This document shows positions 30,864 to 39,899 of a stretch of DNA of 64,000 bases, one piece after another. Under the pieces are notes generated by a model, which saw nothing but the letters and a program-made list of their open reading frames with translations, was not told where the DNA came from and did no database searches. Position numbers and translations under genes: made by a program. Each line of letters opens with the position of its first letter. Within the stretch, counting starts at the first letter, position 1. The DNA comes from Anaerozeibacter sp031551775 (GTDB lineage: Bacteria; Bacillota; Clostridia; Christensenellales; Aristaeellaceae), in NCBI GenBank assembly GCA_031551775.1, contig JAVBND010000083.1:1-64000 (forward strand). Direction: 5' to 3'.

Positions 30864-32404
30864 ACAACGAAAACGCGCCCGTCATGCGGGCTACCAATAT
30901 TGTCAAGCGTTATCCCGGCACCGTCGCGCTCAAGGGCGTGGATTTTGACGTGTGGCCGGGCAAGGTCAATGTGCTGATCGGTGAAAACGGTGCGGGCAAG
31001 TCCACGCTGATGAAGGTGCTGGCCGGAATCGAGCGCCCCGAAGAAGGCGATATAGAGCTTGAGGGCAAGGCGATACGGTTTTCAAACACGCGCGAAGCGT
31101 CGGCCATGGGCGTGGGCATCATCCACCAGGAACTGAACATGTTCCCCGACATGCGCGTGGTGGACAATATGTTCGCGGGCAAGGAGCTCAGGAAAAGGGG
31201 CGTCATCGACCGCAAGGCTCAAATGAAAAGGGCGAGGGAAGTGCTTGCCCGCCTTCAGCAGGACATCGATCCATCCGAGATGATGATGAACCTGCGCGTG
31301 GGGCAGCAGCAGATCGTCGAGATCGCCAAGACCATGCTTGATGAGCAGCTCAAGGTGCTCATCATGGACGAGCCGACCAGTTCGCTTTCAAACGCCGAGG
31401 TCGAAGTGCTCTTTAAGCTCATTGAGGATCTGAAAAAAGCGGGGATCGCGCTGATCTACATTTCGCACAGGCTTGAAGAGATCATCCGGATCGGCGACTG
31501 TGTGACCATCCTGCGCGACGGATCGCGCGTGGCGGACGCGCTGGTCAAGGATATTTCGGTCGGCTGGATCGTGCGCAACATGGTTGGGCATGACGCGTTG
31601 ACCGTTGAAAAGGCGCCTTATGCGGGCGAAAAAGACATCTTGATGGAGGTCAAAGACTACACGCTGCCGCGCCTGGGCGGCGGGTTCGCGGTCGATCATG
31701 TGAACTTCGTTCTTCACAAGGGCGAGGTGCTGGGCATCTATGGCCTGATGGGCGCGGGGCGGACGGAGCTCGTCGAGTCGATCCTTGGGCTGCACCCGGA
31801 GTCGAGCGGCACGCTCATCATCGATGGCGAGACCGTGACGCGGCCGACGGTCAGCGGTCAGATCGAACGCGGCATCGTGCTGGTGCCGGAGGACCGGCAA
31901 AAGGACGGGCTGGTTCAGACCATGTCGATCGCCAAGAACCTCGTTTTGACCAGCATCCCGCGCCACACCAGGCGCGGTGTGGTGGACGAGCGCGCTTGTA
32001 AGAAGTCGGTAGACCGTGTGGTCCATGACATCAAGATCAAGGCGGCCGACGTCAGGCACCTGGTCACCGCGCTATCGGGCGGCAACCAGCAAAAGGTGGT
32101 CATCGGCAAGTGCATCCTGGCAGACGCCAAGATATTCATGATGGATGAGCCTTCGCGCGGGATTGACGTGGGCGCGAAGACCGACGTATTCAACCTCATG
32201 CGCCGCTTTGCGGGGGCGGGCATGGGCGTGATCTTTGTGGGCAGTGAGCTTAAAGAGATTTTGTCGGTGTGCGACCGCGTGCTGGTCATGTCGAGCGGCG
32301 TCTTGACCGGGGATTTTTCAGGCGATGAAATGTGCGAGGATGCGCTGGTTCAGGCGTCGGCCGCCGCGCTCAAAACCGGACTGCGTGAAAAGAGAGGTGC
32401 GTGA
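30860..32404 (+). CDS. Sugar ABC transporter ATPase, RbsA-like
   Basis: A 514-residue fusion of two ABC domains. The first has Walker A GENGAGKST, a signature variant LRVGQQQIVEIAK and Walker B LIMDEPTSS. The second has a degenerate Walker A GLMGAGRTEL, intact LSGGNQQKV and FMMDEPSRGIDVG. This asymmetry is typical of the RbsA/XylG class. It energises the permease encoded next. GTG 30860 overlaps the DUF2291 stop. Confidence 0.95.
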   Translation: MNNENAPVMRATNIVKRYPGTVALKGVDFDVWPGKVNVLIGENGAGKSTLMKVLAGIERPEEGDIELEGKAIRFSNTREASAMGVGIIHQELNMFPDMRVVDNMFAGKELRKRGVIDRKAQMKRAREVLARLQQDIDPSEMMMNLRVGQQQIVEIAKTMLDEQLKVLIMDEPTSSLSNAEVEVLFKLIEDLKKAGIALIYISHRLEEIIRIGDCVTILRDGSRVADALVKDISVGWIVRNMVGHDALTVEKAPYAGEKDILMEVKDYTLPRLGGGFAVDHVNFVLHKGEVLGIYGLMGAGRTELVESILGLHPESSGTLIIDGETVTRPTVSGQIERGIVLVPEDRQKDGLVQTMSIAKNLVLTSIPRHTRRGVVDERACKKSVDRVVHDIKIKAADVRHLVTALSGGNQQKVVIGKCILADAKIFMMDEPSRGIDVGAKTDVFNLMRRFAGAGMGVIFVGSELKEILSVCDRVLVMSSGVLTGDFSGDEMCEDALVQASAAALKTGLREKRGA

Positions 32405-32407
32405 CCG

Positions 32408-33466
32408 ATGAATCAGACGGTAAATGCCAAGTCGCCCAAGCGCAAGGGCTCGCTCGGGCTTATGCTGCTCAAGGGCAGAACCTTTATCGCGCTCTTTGTA
32501 CTGCTGATTTATTTCTCCGTCTCAGCGCCCAATTTTATGGAGTTCTCTTCGGCTGTTCTCATGATCAAGCACGCTTCGATCTACGGGCTGCTCGCGCTGG
32601 GCATGACGCTGGTCATCATCACCGGCGGCATCGACCTGTCGGTCGGCGCGGTGGTGGGCCTCGCCGCCATGATCGCGGGCGGGCTCGTGGTCGAGGGGTT
32701 GTACCTGCCTTTTATGGGCGCGACGCTGTATTTCAATGTACCGGCGATCCTCCTGATCGTCTGCGTTATGGCTGTGTTGATTGGCTTGGTATCAGGGCTG
32801 CTGATCAGCAAGCTGAAGGTGCCTGCATTCATCGCGACGCTTGGCGCCATGTACGTCTGCCGCGGGTTCGCCATGCTTCGTTCGGGCGGCGCGACCTTCC
32901 CGAACCTTGGCTCGCCCGCCAATGGCATCGTGACCGGGTTTGACGTGATCGGTTCAGCCAACATCCCCGGCACCAGCATCCCCTACACGATCTTGGTCTT
33001 CATTGTGATGGCCGCCATCGCCATGTTCATCATGAAGAAGACGCCGCTGGGCAACCGGATCTACGCGGTCGGCGGCAACGAACGCGCCGCGACGCTCTCG
33101 GGTATTGAGACGGGCAAGGTCAAGCTGTTCGTCTACATGTTCGCCTCCTTTTGCGCGGCGGTGTCCGGCCTCATCATGTCCAGCCAGCTGCGCGCGGCGC
33201 ATCCGGATACCGGCAACAGCTGGGAAATGAACGCCATCGCGTCGGTCGTGCTGGGCGGCACCTCGATGTCGGGCGGAGTCGGCACCATCGGTGGGACCAT
33301 CATCGGCGTGCTGGTCATCACCGTCCTCAACGACGGCATGATCATGATGGGCGTATCGAGCTTCTGGCAGATGGTCATCAAGGGCGTCGTCATCGTGCTG
33401 GCTGTCGTCATTGACCTGTTGCAGAAGGACCTGCAAAAGAAAGCGGCCCTCCAAGCACGGATTTAG
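32408..33466 (+). CDS. Sugar ABC transporter permease, RbsC-like
   Basis: A 352-residue permease with about eight to ten helices. It shows GMTLVIITGGIDLSVGAVVGLAAMIAGG, the KLKVPAFIATLGAMYVCRG segment, and ELNAIASVVLGGTSMSGGVGTIGGTIIGVLVI-type C-terminal loops, all characteristic of RbsC/XylH/AraH. It starts 3 bp after the ATPase gene behind AGAGAGGTG. A ~125-bp gap with hairpins separates it from the catabolic half of the operon. Confidence 0.94.
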   Translation: MNQTVNAKSPKRKGSLGLMLLKGRTFIALFVLLIYFSVSAPNFMEFSSAVLMIKHASIYGLLALGMTLVIITGGIDLSVGAVVGLAAMIAGGLVVEGLYLPFMGATLYFNVPAILLIVCVMAVLIGLVSGLLISKLKVPAFIATLGAMYVCRGFAMLRSGGATFPNLGSPANGIVTGFDVIGSANIPGTSIPYTILVFIVMAAIAMFIMKKTPLGNRIYAVGGNERAATLSGIETGKVKLFVYMFASFCAAVSGLIMSSQLRAAHPDTGNSWEMNAIASVVLGGTSMSGGVGTIGGTIIGVLVITVLNDGMIMMGVSSFWQMVIKGVVIVLAVVIDLLQKDLQKKAALQARI

Positions 33467-33591
33467 GGGCGCTGCCCCTAAAAACCCCGCCAAAGGGATT
33501 TATCCCTTTGGAAACCCCTCAGCGCTCACGCGCGGGAATATCTGACCCTTTAGTGCTCACGCGCGGGATTGCGGGATAAGGAGATGTGTTG
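33467..33591. other. Hairpin-rich gap inside the sugar operon
   Basis: It contains GGGGCG-CTGC-CCCC-like pairing at the permease end and a perfect CCAAAGGGAT/ATCCCTTTGG hairpin (33492-33513). A direct repeat of GCTCACGCGCGGGA occurs at about 33523 and 33555. No strong T run follows, so it looks like a processing or attenuation site rather than an operon end. Confidence 0.6.
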
Positions 33592-34416
33592 ATGAACGCT
33601 GCGGAACTTCAGAGAATTGCCAACCTGCGCCGGGCTGACGCGGTGACCATGATCGGCCGCGCCGGGACCGGGCATACCGGCGGCGCGATGAGCTGCCTGG
33701 ATGTGCTGACATGCCTGTACTACGATGTGATGAACGTCAAGAGCGACGATCCCCTCTGGCCGGACCGCGACCGGTTCCTGCTCAGCAAGGGCCACAGCGT
33801 CGAAGGATATCTTGCCATTCTCGCCGACAAGGGCTTCTTTCCCAAGGAAGAACTGCGCGAGTTTTCGAGGGCCGGTTCCCGGCTGATCGGCCATCCGACC
33901 AACAAGGTACCGGGCATTGAACTGTGCACCGGCGCGCTCGGGCATGGGCTCAGCGCCGGCGTGGGCATGGCGCTTGGCGCCAAGCGCACCGGGAGGACCT
34001 TTCGTACCTATGTCGTCATGGGCGACGGAGAGCAGGCCGAGGGGAGTGTGTGGGAAGCGGCCATGGCGGGCGCGAATTTCAAGCTCGACAACCTCTTCGC
34101 CATCATCGACCGCAACGGTCTTCAAATCAGCGGTACCACCGAGGAGGTCATGGCGCTTGAGGACTTCCCAGCCAAGTGGCGCGCGTTCGGCTGGGATGTG
34201 ACGGAGCTTGACGGACACGACATGGCGGCCTTGCGGGCGTACTTCCGCCAGGACCACCCGAAGGATGCGCCGCATTGCCTGATCCTTCACACCGTCAAGG
34301 GCAAGGGCCTGCCTTTTGCCGAGAACAGGGCCGAGTGGCACCACCACGTGCCAACGATGGAGCAGGTAGATGAGGCCTATCGGGCGCTAGGCGTGGAAGG
34401 GGTGACGTGGGCATGA
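33592..34416 (+). CDS. Transketolase N-terminal subunit
   Basis: A 274-residue protein covering the thiamine-diphosphate-binding half of transketolase: RAGTGHTGGAMSCLDVLTCLYYD, KGHSVEGYLAIL, ELCTGALGHGLSAGVGMALGAK, and GDGEQAEGSVWEAAMAGANFKLDNLFAIIDRNG. The last is the GDG...N cofactor motif. It needs the partner subunit encoded next. Split transketolases are common as specialised enzymes in sugar operons, including the apulose-4-phosphate transketolase of D-apiose use. ATG 33592 is 8 nt after AAGGAG; GTG and TTG codons just upstream fit less well. Confidence 0.93.
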   Translation: MNAAELQRIANLRRADAVTMIGRAGTGHTGGAMSCLDVLTCLYYDVMNVKSDDPLWPDRDRFLLSKGHSVEGYLAILADKGFFPKEELREFSRAGSRLIGHPTNKVPGIELCTGALGHGLSAGVGMALGAKRTGRTFRTYVVMGDGEQAEGSVWEAAMAGANFKLDNLFAIIDRNGLQISGTTEEVMALEDFPAKWRAFGWDVTELDGHDMAALRAYFRQDHPKDAPHCLILHTVKGKGLPFAENRAEWHHHVPTMEQVDEAYRALGVEGVTWA

Positions 34417-35339
34417 GGAACGCGAGAGCGGCGATCACGGGGACGCTTCTCAGTATGGCGCGCGAGGATCAAAGCATCTTTGCGCTGACGACCGACAGCC
34501 GCGGTTCGGTCACGCTGAACGATTTCGCCCGAGAACTGCCGGGGCAGCTGGTCGAATGCGGCATTGCCGAGCAGGACGCGGTCGGCATCGGCGCGGGCCT
34601 GGCGAATGCCGGGCTTAAGCCCTTTGTGTGTGGACCCGCGTGCTTCTTATCGATGCGCGCTGCGGAGCAAGTAAAGGTGGACATGGCCTATTCCCATTCA
34701 AACGTCAAGATCATCGGCGTATCGGGCGGCGTGAGCTACGGCGCGCTCGGTACCACGCACCACGCCACACAGGACGTGGCGCTGATGCGCGCGATCCCGA
34801 ACATGACCGTGATCCTGCCGTCCGATCATGCGCAGGCGGCCGCGATGACGCGCGCGCTGGTTGCCTTTGACGGGCCGGTGTACGTGCGCGTGGGGCGCGG
34901 CGGCGTTCGTGATGTGTACGGGGATGGCGCGGCGTTTGAAATCGGCAAGGCAAATGTGCTTCGCGAGGGGACGGACGTCTCGATCATCGCGTGCGGCGAG
35001 ATGGTGGCGCGCGCGGTTGAGGCGGCGGACCTGCTCGGGCAGGCGGGTGTATCGGCTCAGGTCATAGACATGCATACGCTCAAGCCACTTGACGAAGAAG
35101 CCATACTCAAGGCAGCGGAGAGGGGCGCCGTGGTGACCGTCGAAGAGCATACCGTCGCGGGCGGGCTCGGCTCGGCGGTGGCCGAAGTGCTCTCTGAGAA
35201 AAAGCCAACCCGGATGAAGATCATGGGTCTGCCGGTTGAACCGCTCTTTAACGGCGCGGCGGGCGACGTGTTTGAGCATTACGGCTTAACCGCCGAAGGC
35301 ATTGCGCTTAAAGCAAAGAAGCTGATCGGGAGGGAATAG
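34413..35339 (+). CDS. Transketolase C-terminal subunit
   Basis: A 308-residue protein with the pyrimidine-binding and C-terminal domains of transketolase. GQLVECGIAEQDAVGIGAGLANAGLKPF contains the catalytic glutamate region (GIAEQ), followed by VSYGALGTTHHATQDVALMRAIPN and VYVRVGRGG. ATG 34413 overlaps the stop of the N-subunit gene (ATGA). A GTG six bases earlier is possible. Together the two subunits should transfer a two-carbon unit from a ketose phosphate. Confidence 0.92.
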   Translation: MRNARAAITGTLLSMAREDQSIFALTTDSRGSVTLNDFARELPGQLVECGIAEQDAVGIGAGLANAGLKPFVCGPACFLSMRAAEQVKVDMAYSHSNVKIIGVSGGVSYGALGTTHHATQDVALMRAIPNMTVILPSDHAQAAAMTRALVAFDGPVYVRVGRGGVRDVYGDGAAFEIGKANVLREGTDVSIIACGEMVARAVEAADLLGQAGVSAQVIDMHTLKPLDEEAILKAAERGAVVTVEEHTVAGGLGSAVAEVLSEKKPTRMKIMGLPVEPLFNGAAGDVFEHYGLTAEGIALKAKKLIGRE

Positions 35340-35341
35340 GG

Positions 35342-36778
35342 ATGCGCTACATTCTCTCCATCGACCAATCAACCGCGGGCAGCAAGGCGCTCATCGTCGA
35401 TGAACGCGGCGTTGTGGCCGAAAAAAAATCGCTTCCGCACGCACAGTACCACCCATCGCCCGGGCGCGTGGAGCACGATGCGGAGGAAATATATCAAAAT
35501 GTGGTAAGTCTGATCGATGAGGTCAAAGTTCCCGGCGTCGCGGCGCTCGCCATCGCCAACCAGCGAGAAACCACTGTGTTGTGGGATAGGGCGACCGGGG
35601 AGCCGGTTTGCCCGGCGGTGGTGTGGCAGGATGTGCGCGGCGAGGCGCTGTGCGGGGAACTGAAGGATTATGCCGGAAAGGTTTTGGGTAAGACCGGCCT
35701 GAAGCTGTCGCCCTACTATCCGGCGGCGAAGCTGGCGACGGTGCTCATGGAAAACCCGGCTCTCAAGCAGCGCGCGGGGCGCGGCGAAATTCTGGCGGGC
35801 ACGGTGGACACATATCTGATTTACCGCATGACCGCGGGACATGTGTTCGCGACCGACGTTTCAAACGCCAGCCGCACCCAACTTATGAACCTTGAAACGC
35901 TTTCCTGGGATGGGGAGCTGCTCGATATTTTCTCGATCCCGCGTGCCATGCTGGCAAAAAAAATCCTGCATTCGGACGCAAACTTCGGCGATTATCTGGG
36001 AATTCCAATCGCCGCTGTCATGGGCGACAGCCACGCGGCCTTGTTCGGGCACGGCTGTCACGGGCGCGGCATGGTGAAGGCCAGCTACGGCACGGGTTCG
36101 AGCATCATGATGAACGTGGGCGGGAAGCCCGTGTTTTCAGGCAACGGCCTGAGCGCGTCGGTGGGCTACGCACAGGGTGGGCGGGTGTGTTACGTGCTCG
36201 AAGGCAACATTACCTGCTCGGCCGATACGCTCACGTGGCTGCGCGACCAATTGGGGCTGATCGACGACGTTCAAAAGGTGAACGAGATCGCGTCGCAAGT
36301 GGAGGACGCCGGCGGCGTGCAGCTTGTGCCCGCGTTCAGCGGCCTGGGCGCGCCGTACTTTGACACGGGCGCCCGCGCGATCCTCTGCGGCATGAGCCGG
36401 GGCACGAACAAGGCGCACGTGGTGCGCGCGGCGCTTGAGTCGATCGCGCAGCAAAACGCCGATGTGCTGGACGCCATGGCGCGCGACCTGGGCCAAGGGG
36501 TAAGGGCGCTCAGCGCCGACGGCGGCGCTTCGGTCAACCCGCTCGTCATGCAGCTTCAGTCTGATTTGGCGAATTGTCAGGTGCGCGTGTCGGCGGAGAA
36601 AGACCTGACCGCGCTGGGTGCGGCTTATATGGCGGGGCTTGGTGCGGGGATATTTGACTCGTTTGACGAAATCGCGGGGCGGGCTGGGCACAGCGATCAA
36701 TATGGACCCCAAATGGGTGACGAACGCCGCGCCCAGATGCGCGGCGCCTGGGCGGACGCGGTCAAGCGCGCGCGGTAA
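35342..36778 (+). CDS. FGGY-family carbohydrate kinase, glycerol-kinase-like
   Basis: A 478-residue kinase. The N-terminal phosphate loop is DQSTAGSKALIVDERG. The middle carries the catalytic Asp in GDSHAALFGHG and the adenosine-site stretch YGTGSSIMMN. The C-terminal half closely follows glycerol kinase (LVPAFSGLGAPYFDTGARAILCGMSRGTNKAHVVRAALESIAQQ). NQRETTVLWDRATGEPVCPAVVWQD also matches GlpK. Within this operon it more likely phosphorylates the ketose made by the neighbouring isomerase; glycerol or dihydroxyacetone remain alternatives. It starts 2 bp after the transketolase C gene. Confidence 0.88.
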   Translation: MRYILSIDQSTAGSKALIVDERGVVAEKKSLPHAQYHPSPGRVEHDAEEIYQNVVSLIDEVKVPGVAALAIANQRETTVLWDRATGEPVCPAVVWQDVRGEALCGELKDYAGKVLGKTGLKLSPYYPAAKLATVLMENPALKQRAGRGEILAGTVDTYLIYRMTAGHVFATDVSNASRTQLMNLETLSWDGELLDIFSIPRAMLAKKILHSDANFGDYLGIPIAAVMGDSHAALFGHGCHGRGMVKASYGTGSSIMMNVGGKPVFSGNGLSASVGYAQGGRVCYVLEGNITCSADTLTWLRDQLGLIDDVQKVNEIASQVEDAGGVQLVPAFSGLGAPYFDTGARAILCGMSRGTNKAHVVRAALESIAQQNADVLDAMARDLGQGVRALSADGGASVNPLVMQLQSDLANCQVRVSAEKDLTALGAAYMAGLGAGIFDSFDEIAGRAGHSDQYGPQMGDERRAQMRGAWADAVKRAR

Positions 36779-36806
36779 AAACAATACAGGCAAGGAGAGA
36801 TGAGCC

Positions 36807-38210
36807 ATGGCCACATTTGGCGTCCTGATATCCAACCGTTCCTTTTTTCCCGACCACCTGGTCTTGACCGCGCGCGAGCAATTGCTGAGAAAGCTTGAGG
36901 AATGGGGGCACAGCGTGGTCGCGCTCTCGCCTGAGGACACCTCAATGGGTCAGACCATGACCTATGACGAGGCGCTCAAGTGCGCATCACTCTTCCGGCG
37001 CCACGCGGACGAGATCGATGGCGTGATCATTTGTCTACCGAATTTCGGCGAGGAGGCGGGCATTGCCGACGCGATCAAGCTTTCGAAGCTCGATTGCCCC
37101 ATCCTCATCCAAGCGTGCGACGATGATTTTGACAAGCTGCAACTTGAGAACCGCCGCGATGCTTTCTGCGGCAAGCTCTCCCTGTGCAACAACCTCTACC
37201 AGTACGGCATTAAGTACACCTTGACCGCGCGTCACACCTGCAAAATCGAGTCGGATGAGTTTTTCTGCGACGTCGAGCGTTTCAGCCGCATTTGCGCCGT
37301 TGTCAAGACACTCAGGACCGCCCGCATCGCGCAAATCGGCGCGCGCGTCATGCCGTTTCGGACCGTGCGGTACTCCGAAAAACTGCTCCAGCAAGCGGGC
37401 ATTACCGTCGAGACCGAGGACTTCTCCGAGATCATCGCCGATATTGCGGCAATCAAGGACGAGGCGCGTATCGCTGAAAAGGAAGCCGAGATCCGCGCCT
37501 ATGGCGACGTCGCGGACGGCATCGCGGACGAGAAGGTCACGCGCCAGGCCAAGCTTTGCCTCGCGATGGAGGACTTTATGGAGAGCCACCACATAGACGC
37601 GAGCGCCGTCATGTGCTGGGACAGCGTGGAGGCCAACTATGGCTGCGCGGCCTGTCTATCCATGAGCATGATGGGGCAAAAGGGCAGGCCCAGCGCATGC
37701 GAGACCGACGTGATGGGTGCGGTTTCCATGCTGGCGCTGCTCAAGGCCAGCGGCGTGCCGCCCGTCTACCAGGACTGGAACAACAACTACAAGAATGAAA
37801 AGAACAAGTGCATCAACGTGCATTGCTCGAACTATCCGGCCTGCGCGTTTGAAAAAAAACCGGCAATCGGCAACCTCGATATTCTGGCGACCACGCTGGG
37901 CGCCGAGGTCAGCTTTGGCGCGCTTAAGGGGCGGGTCAGGAGCGGCCCTATGACCTACCTCAAGCTCTCGACCGACGACAAGCGCGGCGTGATCAAGTGC
38001 TATCTGGGCGAAGGATCGTTCACGGCCGATCCGCTTCCCACCTTTGGCGGCGTCGCGGTATGCGAAGTGGAGGACCTAAACGGCCTCATGAAGCACCTTG
38101 CGCAAAACGGCTACGAACACCACGTCGCGCTGGTTCAGGCGCAGGTCGCCGATGTACTTGAGGAGGCGCTGGAAAACTACATGGGCTTTGAAGTGTACCG
38201 ACACAGCTGA
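36807..38210 (+). CDS. L-fucose/L-arabinose isomerase family protein
   Basis: A 467-residue member of the Fuc/Ara isomerase superfamily (COG2407 style), which interconverts aldoses and ketoses using Mn2+. Supporting features are an N-terminal Rossmann-like part (FGVLISNRSFFPDHL, DGVIICLPNFGEEAG) and RIAQIGARVMPFRTVRYSEKLL. The middle contains CWDSVEANYGCAACLSMSMMGQ and SACETDVMGAVSMLALLKASG, where an acidic metal ligand is expected. It is the last gene of the operon and would supply the ketose for the kinase and transketolase. The substrate is unknown. ATG 36807 follows CAAGGAGAG. Confidence 0.85.
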   Translation: MATFGVLISNRSFFPDHLVLTAREQLLRKLEEWGHSVVALSPEDTSMGQTMTYDEALKCASLFRRHADEIDGVIICLPNFGEEAGIADAIKLSKLDCPILIQACDDDFDKLQLENRRDAFCGKLSLCNNLYQYGIKYTLTARHTCKIESDEFFCDVERFSRICAVVKTLRTARIAQIGARVMPFRTVRYSEKLLQQAGITVETEDFSEIIADIAAIKDEARIAEKEAEIRAYGDVADGIADEKVTRQAKLCLAMEDFMESHHIDASAVMCWDSVEANYGCAACLSMSMMGQKGRPSACETDVMGAVSMLALLKASGVPPVYQDWNNNYKNEKNKCINVHCSNYPACAFEKKPAIGNLDILATTLGAEVSFGALKGRVRSGPMTYLKLSTDDKRGVIKCYLGEGSFTADPLPTFGGVAVCEVEDLNGLMKHLAQNGYEHHVALVQAQVADVLEEALENYMGFEVYRHS

Positions 38211-38220
38211 AGAAGCCGCA

Positions 38221-38252
38221 GCGCGCCCGTACGACCAAGCGGGCGCGCTTTT
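38221..38252 (+). terminator. Terminator of the sugar operon
   Basis: GCGCGCCCG / CGGGCGCGC perfect stem with a 10-nt loop and TTTT after it. Confidence 0.87.
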
Positions 38253-38316
38253 CGTCCGCTTAATGCCACATTGACATTTTATACCCAAATCTTAATGGCT
38301 CTGTCCCATGGCAGGC

Positions 38317-38345
38317 TTGATTTGACGGCGTGTGACGGATATAAT
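38317..38345 (+). promoter_or_regulatory. fba promoter
   Basis: TTGATT (38317-38322), 17 bp, TATAAT (38340-38345), 33 bp before the ATG. It uncouples aldolase from the sugar operon. Confidence 0.75.
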
Positions 38346-38378
38346 ACTAAAAGAGAAACCGAGAAGGAGATGTTTTAC

Positions 38379-39332
38379 ATGGCACTGGTTACCTCCACCG
38401 AGATGTTCAAGAAGGCATACGAGGGCGGCTACGCCATCGGCGCGTTCAACGTCAACAATATGGAAATCATCCAGGGCATCACCGAAGCCGCGATGGAGGA
38501 GAAAGCTCCCCTGATCCTGCAGGTGTCCTCCGGCGCGCGCAAGTACGCCAAGCATGTTTATCTCATGAAGCTGATCGAGGCGGCGCTGATTGACGCCGAG
38601 CAGACCGCGGGATTTGACCTGCCCATCTGCGTACACCTTGACCACGGCGATACCTTTGAACTGTGCAAGAGCTGCATCGACGGCGGCTTCACCTCCGTCA
38701 TGATCGATGGCAGCCATCATTCCTTCGCGGACAACATCAAGTTGACCCGCCAGGTCGTCGAGTACGCGCACGACCGGGGCGTGGTGGTCGAAGGCGAGCT
38801 CGGGCGTTTGGCCGGCATTGAGGACGCGGTGAATGTGTCGAGCGAAGACGCCAGCTACACCCGCCCTGAGGAAGTGGAAGAATTTGTCTCGAAGACCGGC
38901 GTTGACTCGCTGGCCATCGCCATCGGCACCAGCCACGGCGCGTTCAAGTTCAAGCCCGGCCAGAAGCCGCAGCTGCGATTCGATATCCTGGATGAAATCA
39001 CCAAGCGCCTTCCCGGCTTCCCGATCGTGCTGCACGGCGCATCCTCCGTCATGCCCGAATACGTCAAGATGATCAACGAGAACGGCGGCAAGATGCCCGA
39101 CGCCATCGGCATCCCCGAGGACATGCTCCGTCAGGCGGCGCGCAGCGCGGTGTGCAAGATCAACATCGACTCGGACCTGCGCCTTGCGATGACCGGCACC
39201 GTCCGCAAGTACTTTGCCGAGCATCCGGATCATTTTGATCCCCGCCAGTACCTCAAGCCCGCCCGCGAGAACATCAAAAACATGGTCCAGCACAAGCTGG
39301 TCAATGTACTTGGCTCAAACGGAAAGGCGTAA
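38379..39332 (+). CDS. fba: Class II fructose-bisphosphate aldolase
   Basis: A 317-residue zinc aldolase of glycolysis and gluconeogenesis, cleaving fructose 1,6-bisphosphate. The core motifs are intact: AIGAFNVNNMEIIQGI, VHLDHGDTFELCKSCIDGGFTSVMIDGS (Zn His and catalytic Asp), VVEGELGRLAGIED, AIAIGTSHGAFKF and VLHGASSVM, and a KINIDSDLR phosphate loop. ATG 38379 follows GAAGGAGATG; upstream in-frame codons would overlap the promoter. It has its own promoter and terminator, so it is a housekeeping unit rather than part of the sugar operon. Confidence 0.95.
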   Translation: MALVTSTEMFKKAYEGGYAIGAFNVNNMEIIQGITEAAMEEKAPLILQVSSGARKYAKHVYLMKLIEAALIDAEQTAGFDLPICVHLDHGDTFELCKSCIDGGFTSVMIDGSHHSFADNIKLTRQVVEYAHDRGVVVEGELGRLAGIEDAVNVSSEDASYTRPEEVEEFVSKTGVDSLAIAIGTSHGAFKFKPGQKPQLRFDILDEITKRLPGFPIVLHGASSVMPEYVKMINENGGKMPDAIGIPEDMLRQAARSAVCKINIDSDLRLAMTGTVRKYFAEHPDHFDPRQYLKPARENIKNMVQHKLVNVLGSNGKA

Positions 39333-39344
39333 TAAAAACTGTTT

Positions 39345-39381
39345 AAAAAAGCGGCTTGTCCTTGAGACGGGCCGCTTTTTT
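39345..39381 (+). terminator. fba terminator
   Basis: AAAAAAGCGGC / GCCGCTTTTTT stem ending in a T tract, just after the stop codon. Confidence 0.85.
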
Positions 39382-39401
39382 CGAACCGGAAGGAGAGTGC
39401 C

Positions 39402-39899
39402 ATGACGATCAGGCCCATGACGCAAGCAGATTGGCCCAGGGTTTCGGAAATATTTCAGCAGGGAATAGATGCGGGCAACGCCACCATGCACGCCTTTGTG
39501 CCCAGCTACGCGGATTTTGACGCCGCGCGCGAAAAGGCGGGGCGACTGGTGGCGGAGGAGGGCGGCGTGGTCATCGGCTGGACGGCGCTTTGCGCGGTAT
39601 CTGGCCGCGCCTGCTACCGGGGCGTCAAGGAACTGGCGATTTACGTCGATCAAGACGCGCGGGGAAGGGGTGTTGGAAAAACGCTGCTTACGGCGCTGAT
39701 CGAAGAGAGCGAGCGGCGCGGCATATGGACGCTCGAAGCGCACATCTTTGAGGAAAACGCGGCCAGTCGCGCGCTGCACGAGAAGTGCGGCTTTCGCGCC
39801 GTCGGCATGCGCGAAAAGATCGGGTTTGACGGCTTCGGCGTCTGGCACGACGTCGTCCTCATGGAGCGGCGCTCGACGGTCATCGAGGCGGTTCACTAG
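39402..39899 (+). CDS. GNAT acetyltransferase, phosphinothricin acetyltransferase-like
   Basis: A 165-residue GNAT enzyme of the Pat/YncA group, which acetylates amino acids such as methionine derivatives or phosphinothricin. Motif A is VDQDARGRGVGKTLLTALIEESERRG (the acetyl-CoA pyrophosphate loop). The N-terminus IRPMTQADWPRVSEIFQQGIDAGNATM and the ending FDGFGVWHDVVLMERR are group-typical. ATG 39402 follows GGAAGGAGAG. The 3' end overlaps the convergent dipeptidase gene by 20 bp. Confidence 0.87.
   Translation: MTIRPMTQADWPRVSEIFQQGIDAGNATMHAFVPSYADFDAAREKAGRLVAEEGGVVIGWTALCAVSGRACYRGVKELAIYVDQDARGRGVGKTLLTALIEESERRGIWTLEAHIFEENAASRALHEKCGFRAVGMREKIGFDGFGVWHDVVLMERRSTVIEAVH

Noticed and set aside
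28051..38210. Firm naming of the sugar operon as D-apiose or sulfoquinovose catabolism
   Set aside because: The isomerase family does not clearly match known D-apiose genes. No sulfoquinovosidase, sulfoacetaldehyde reductase or sulfonate exporter is present.
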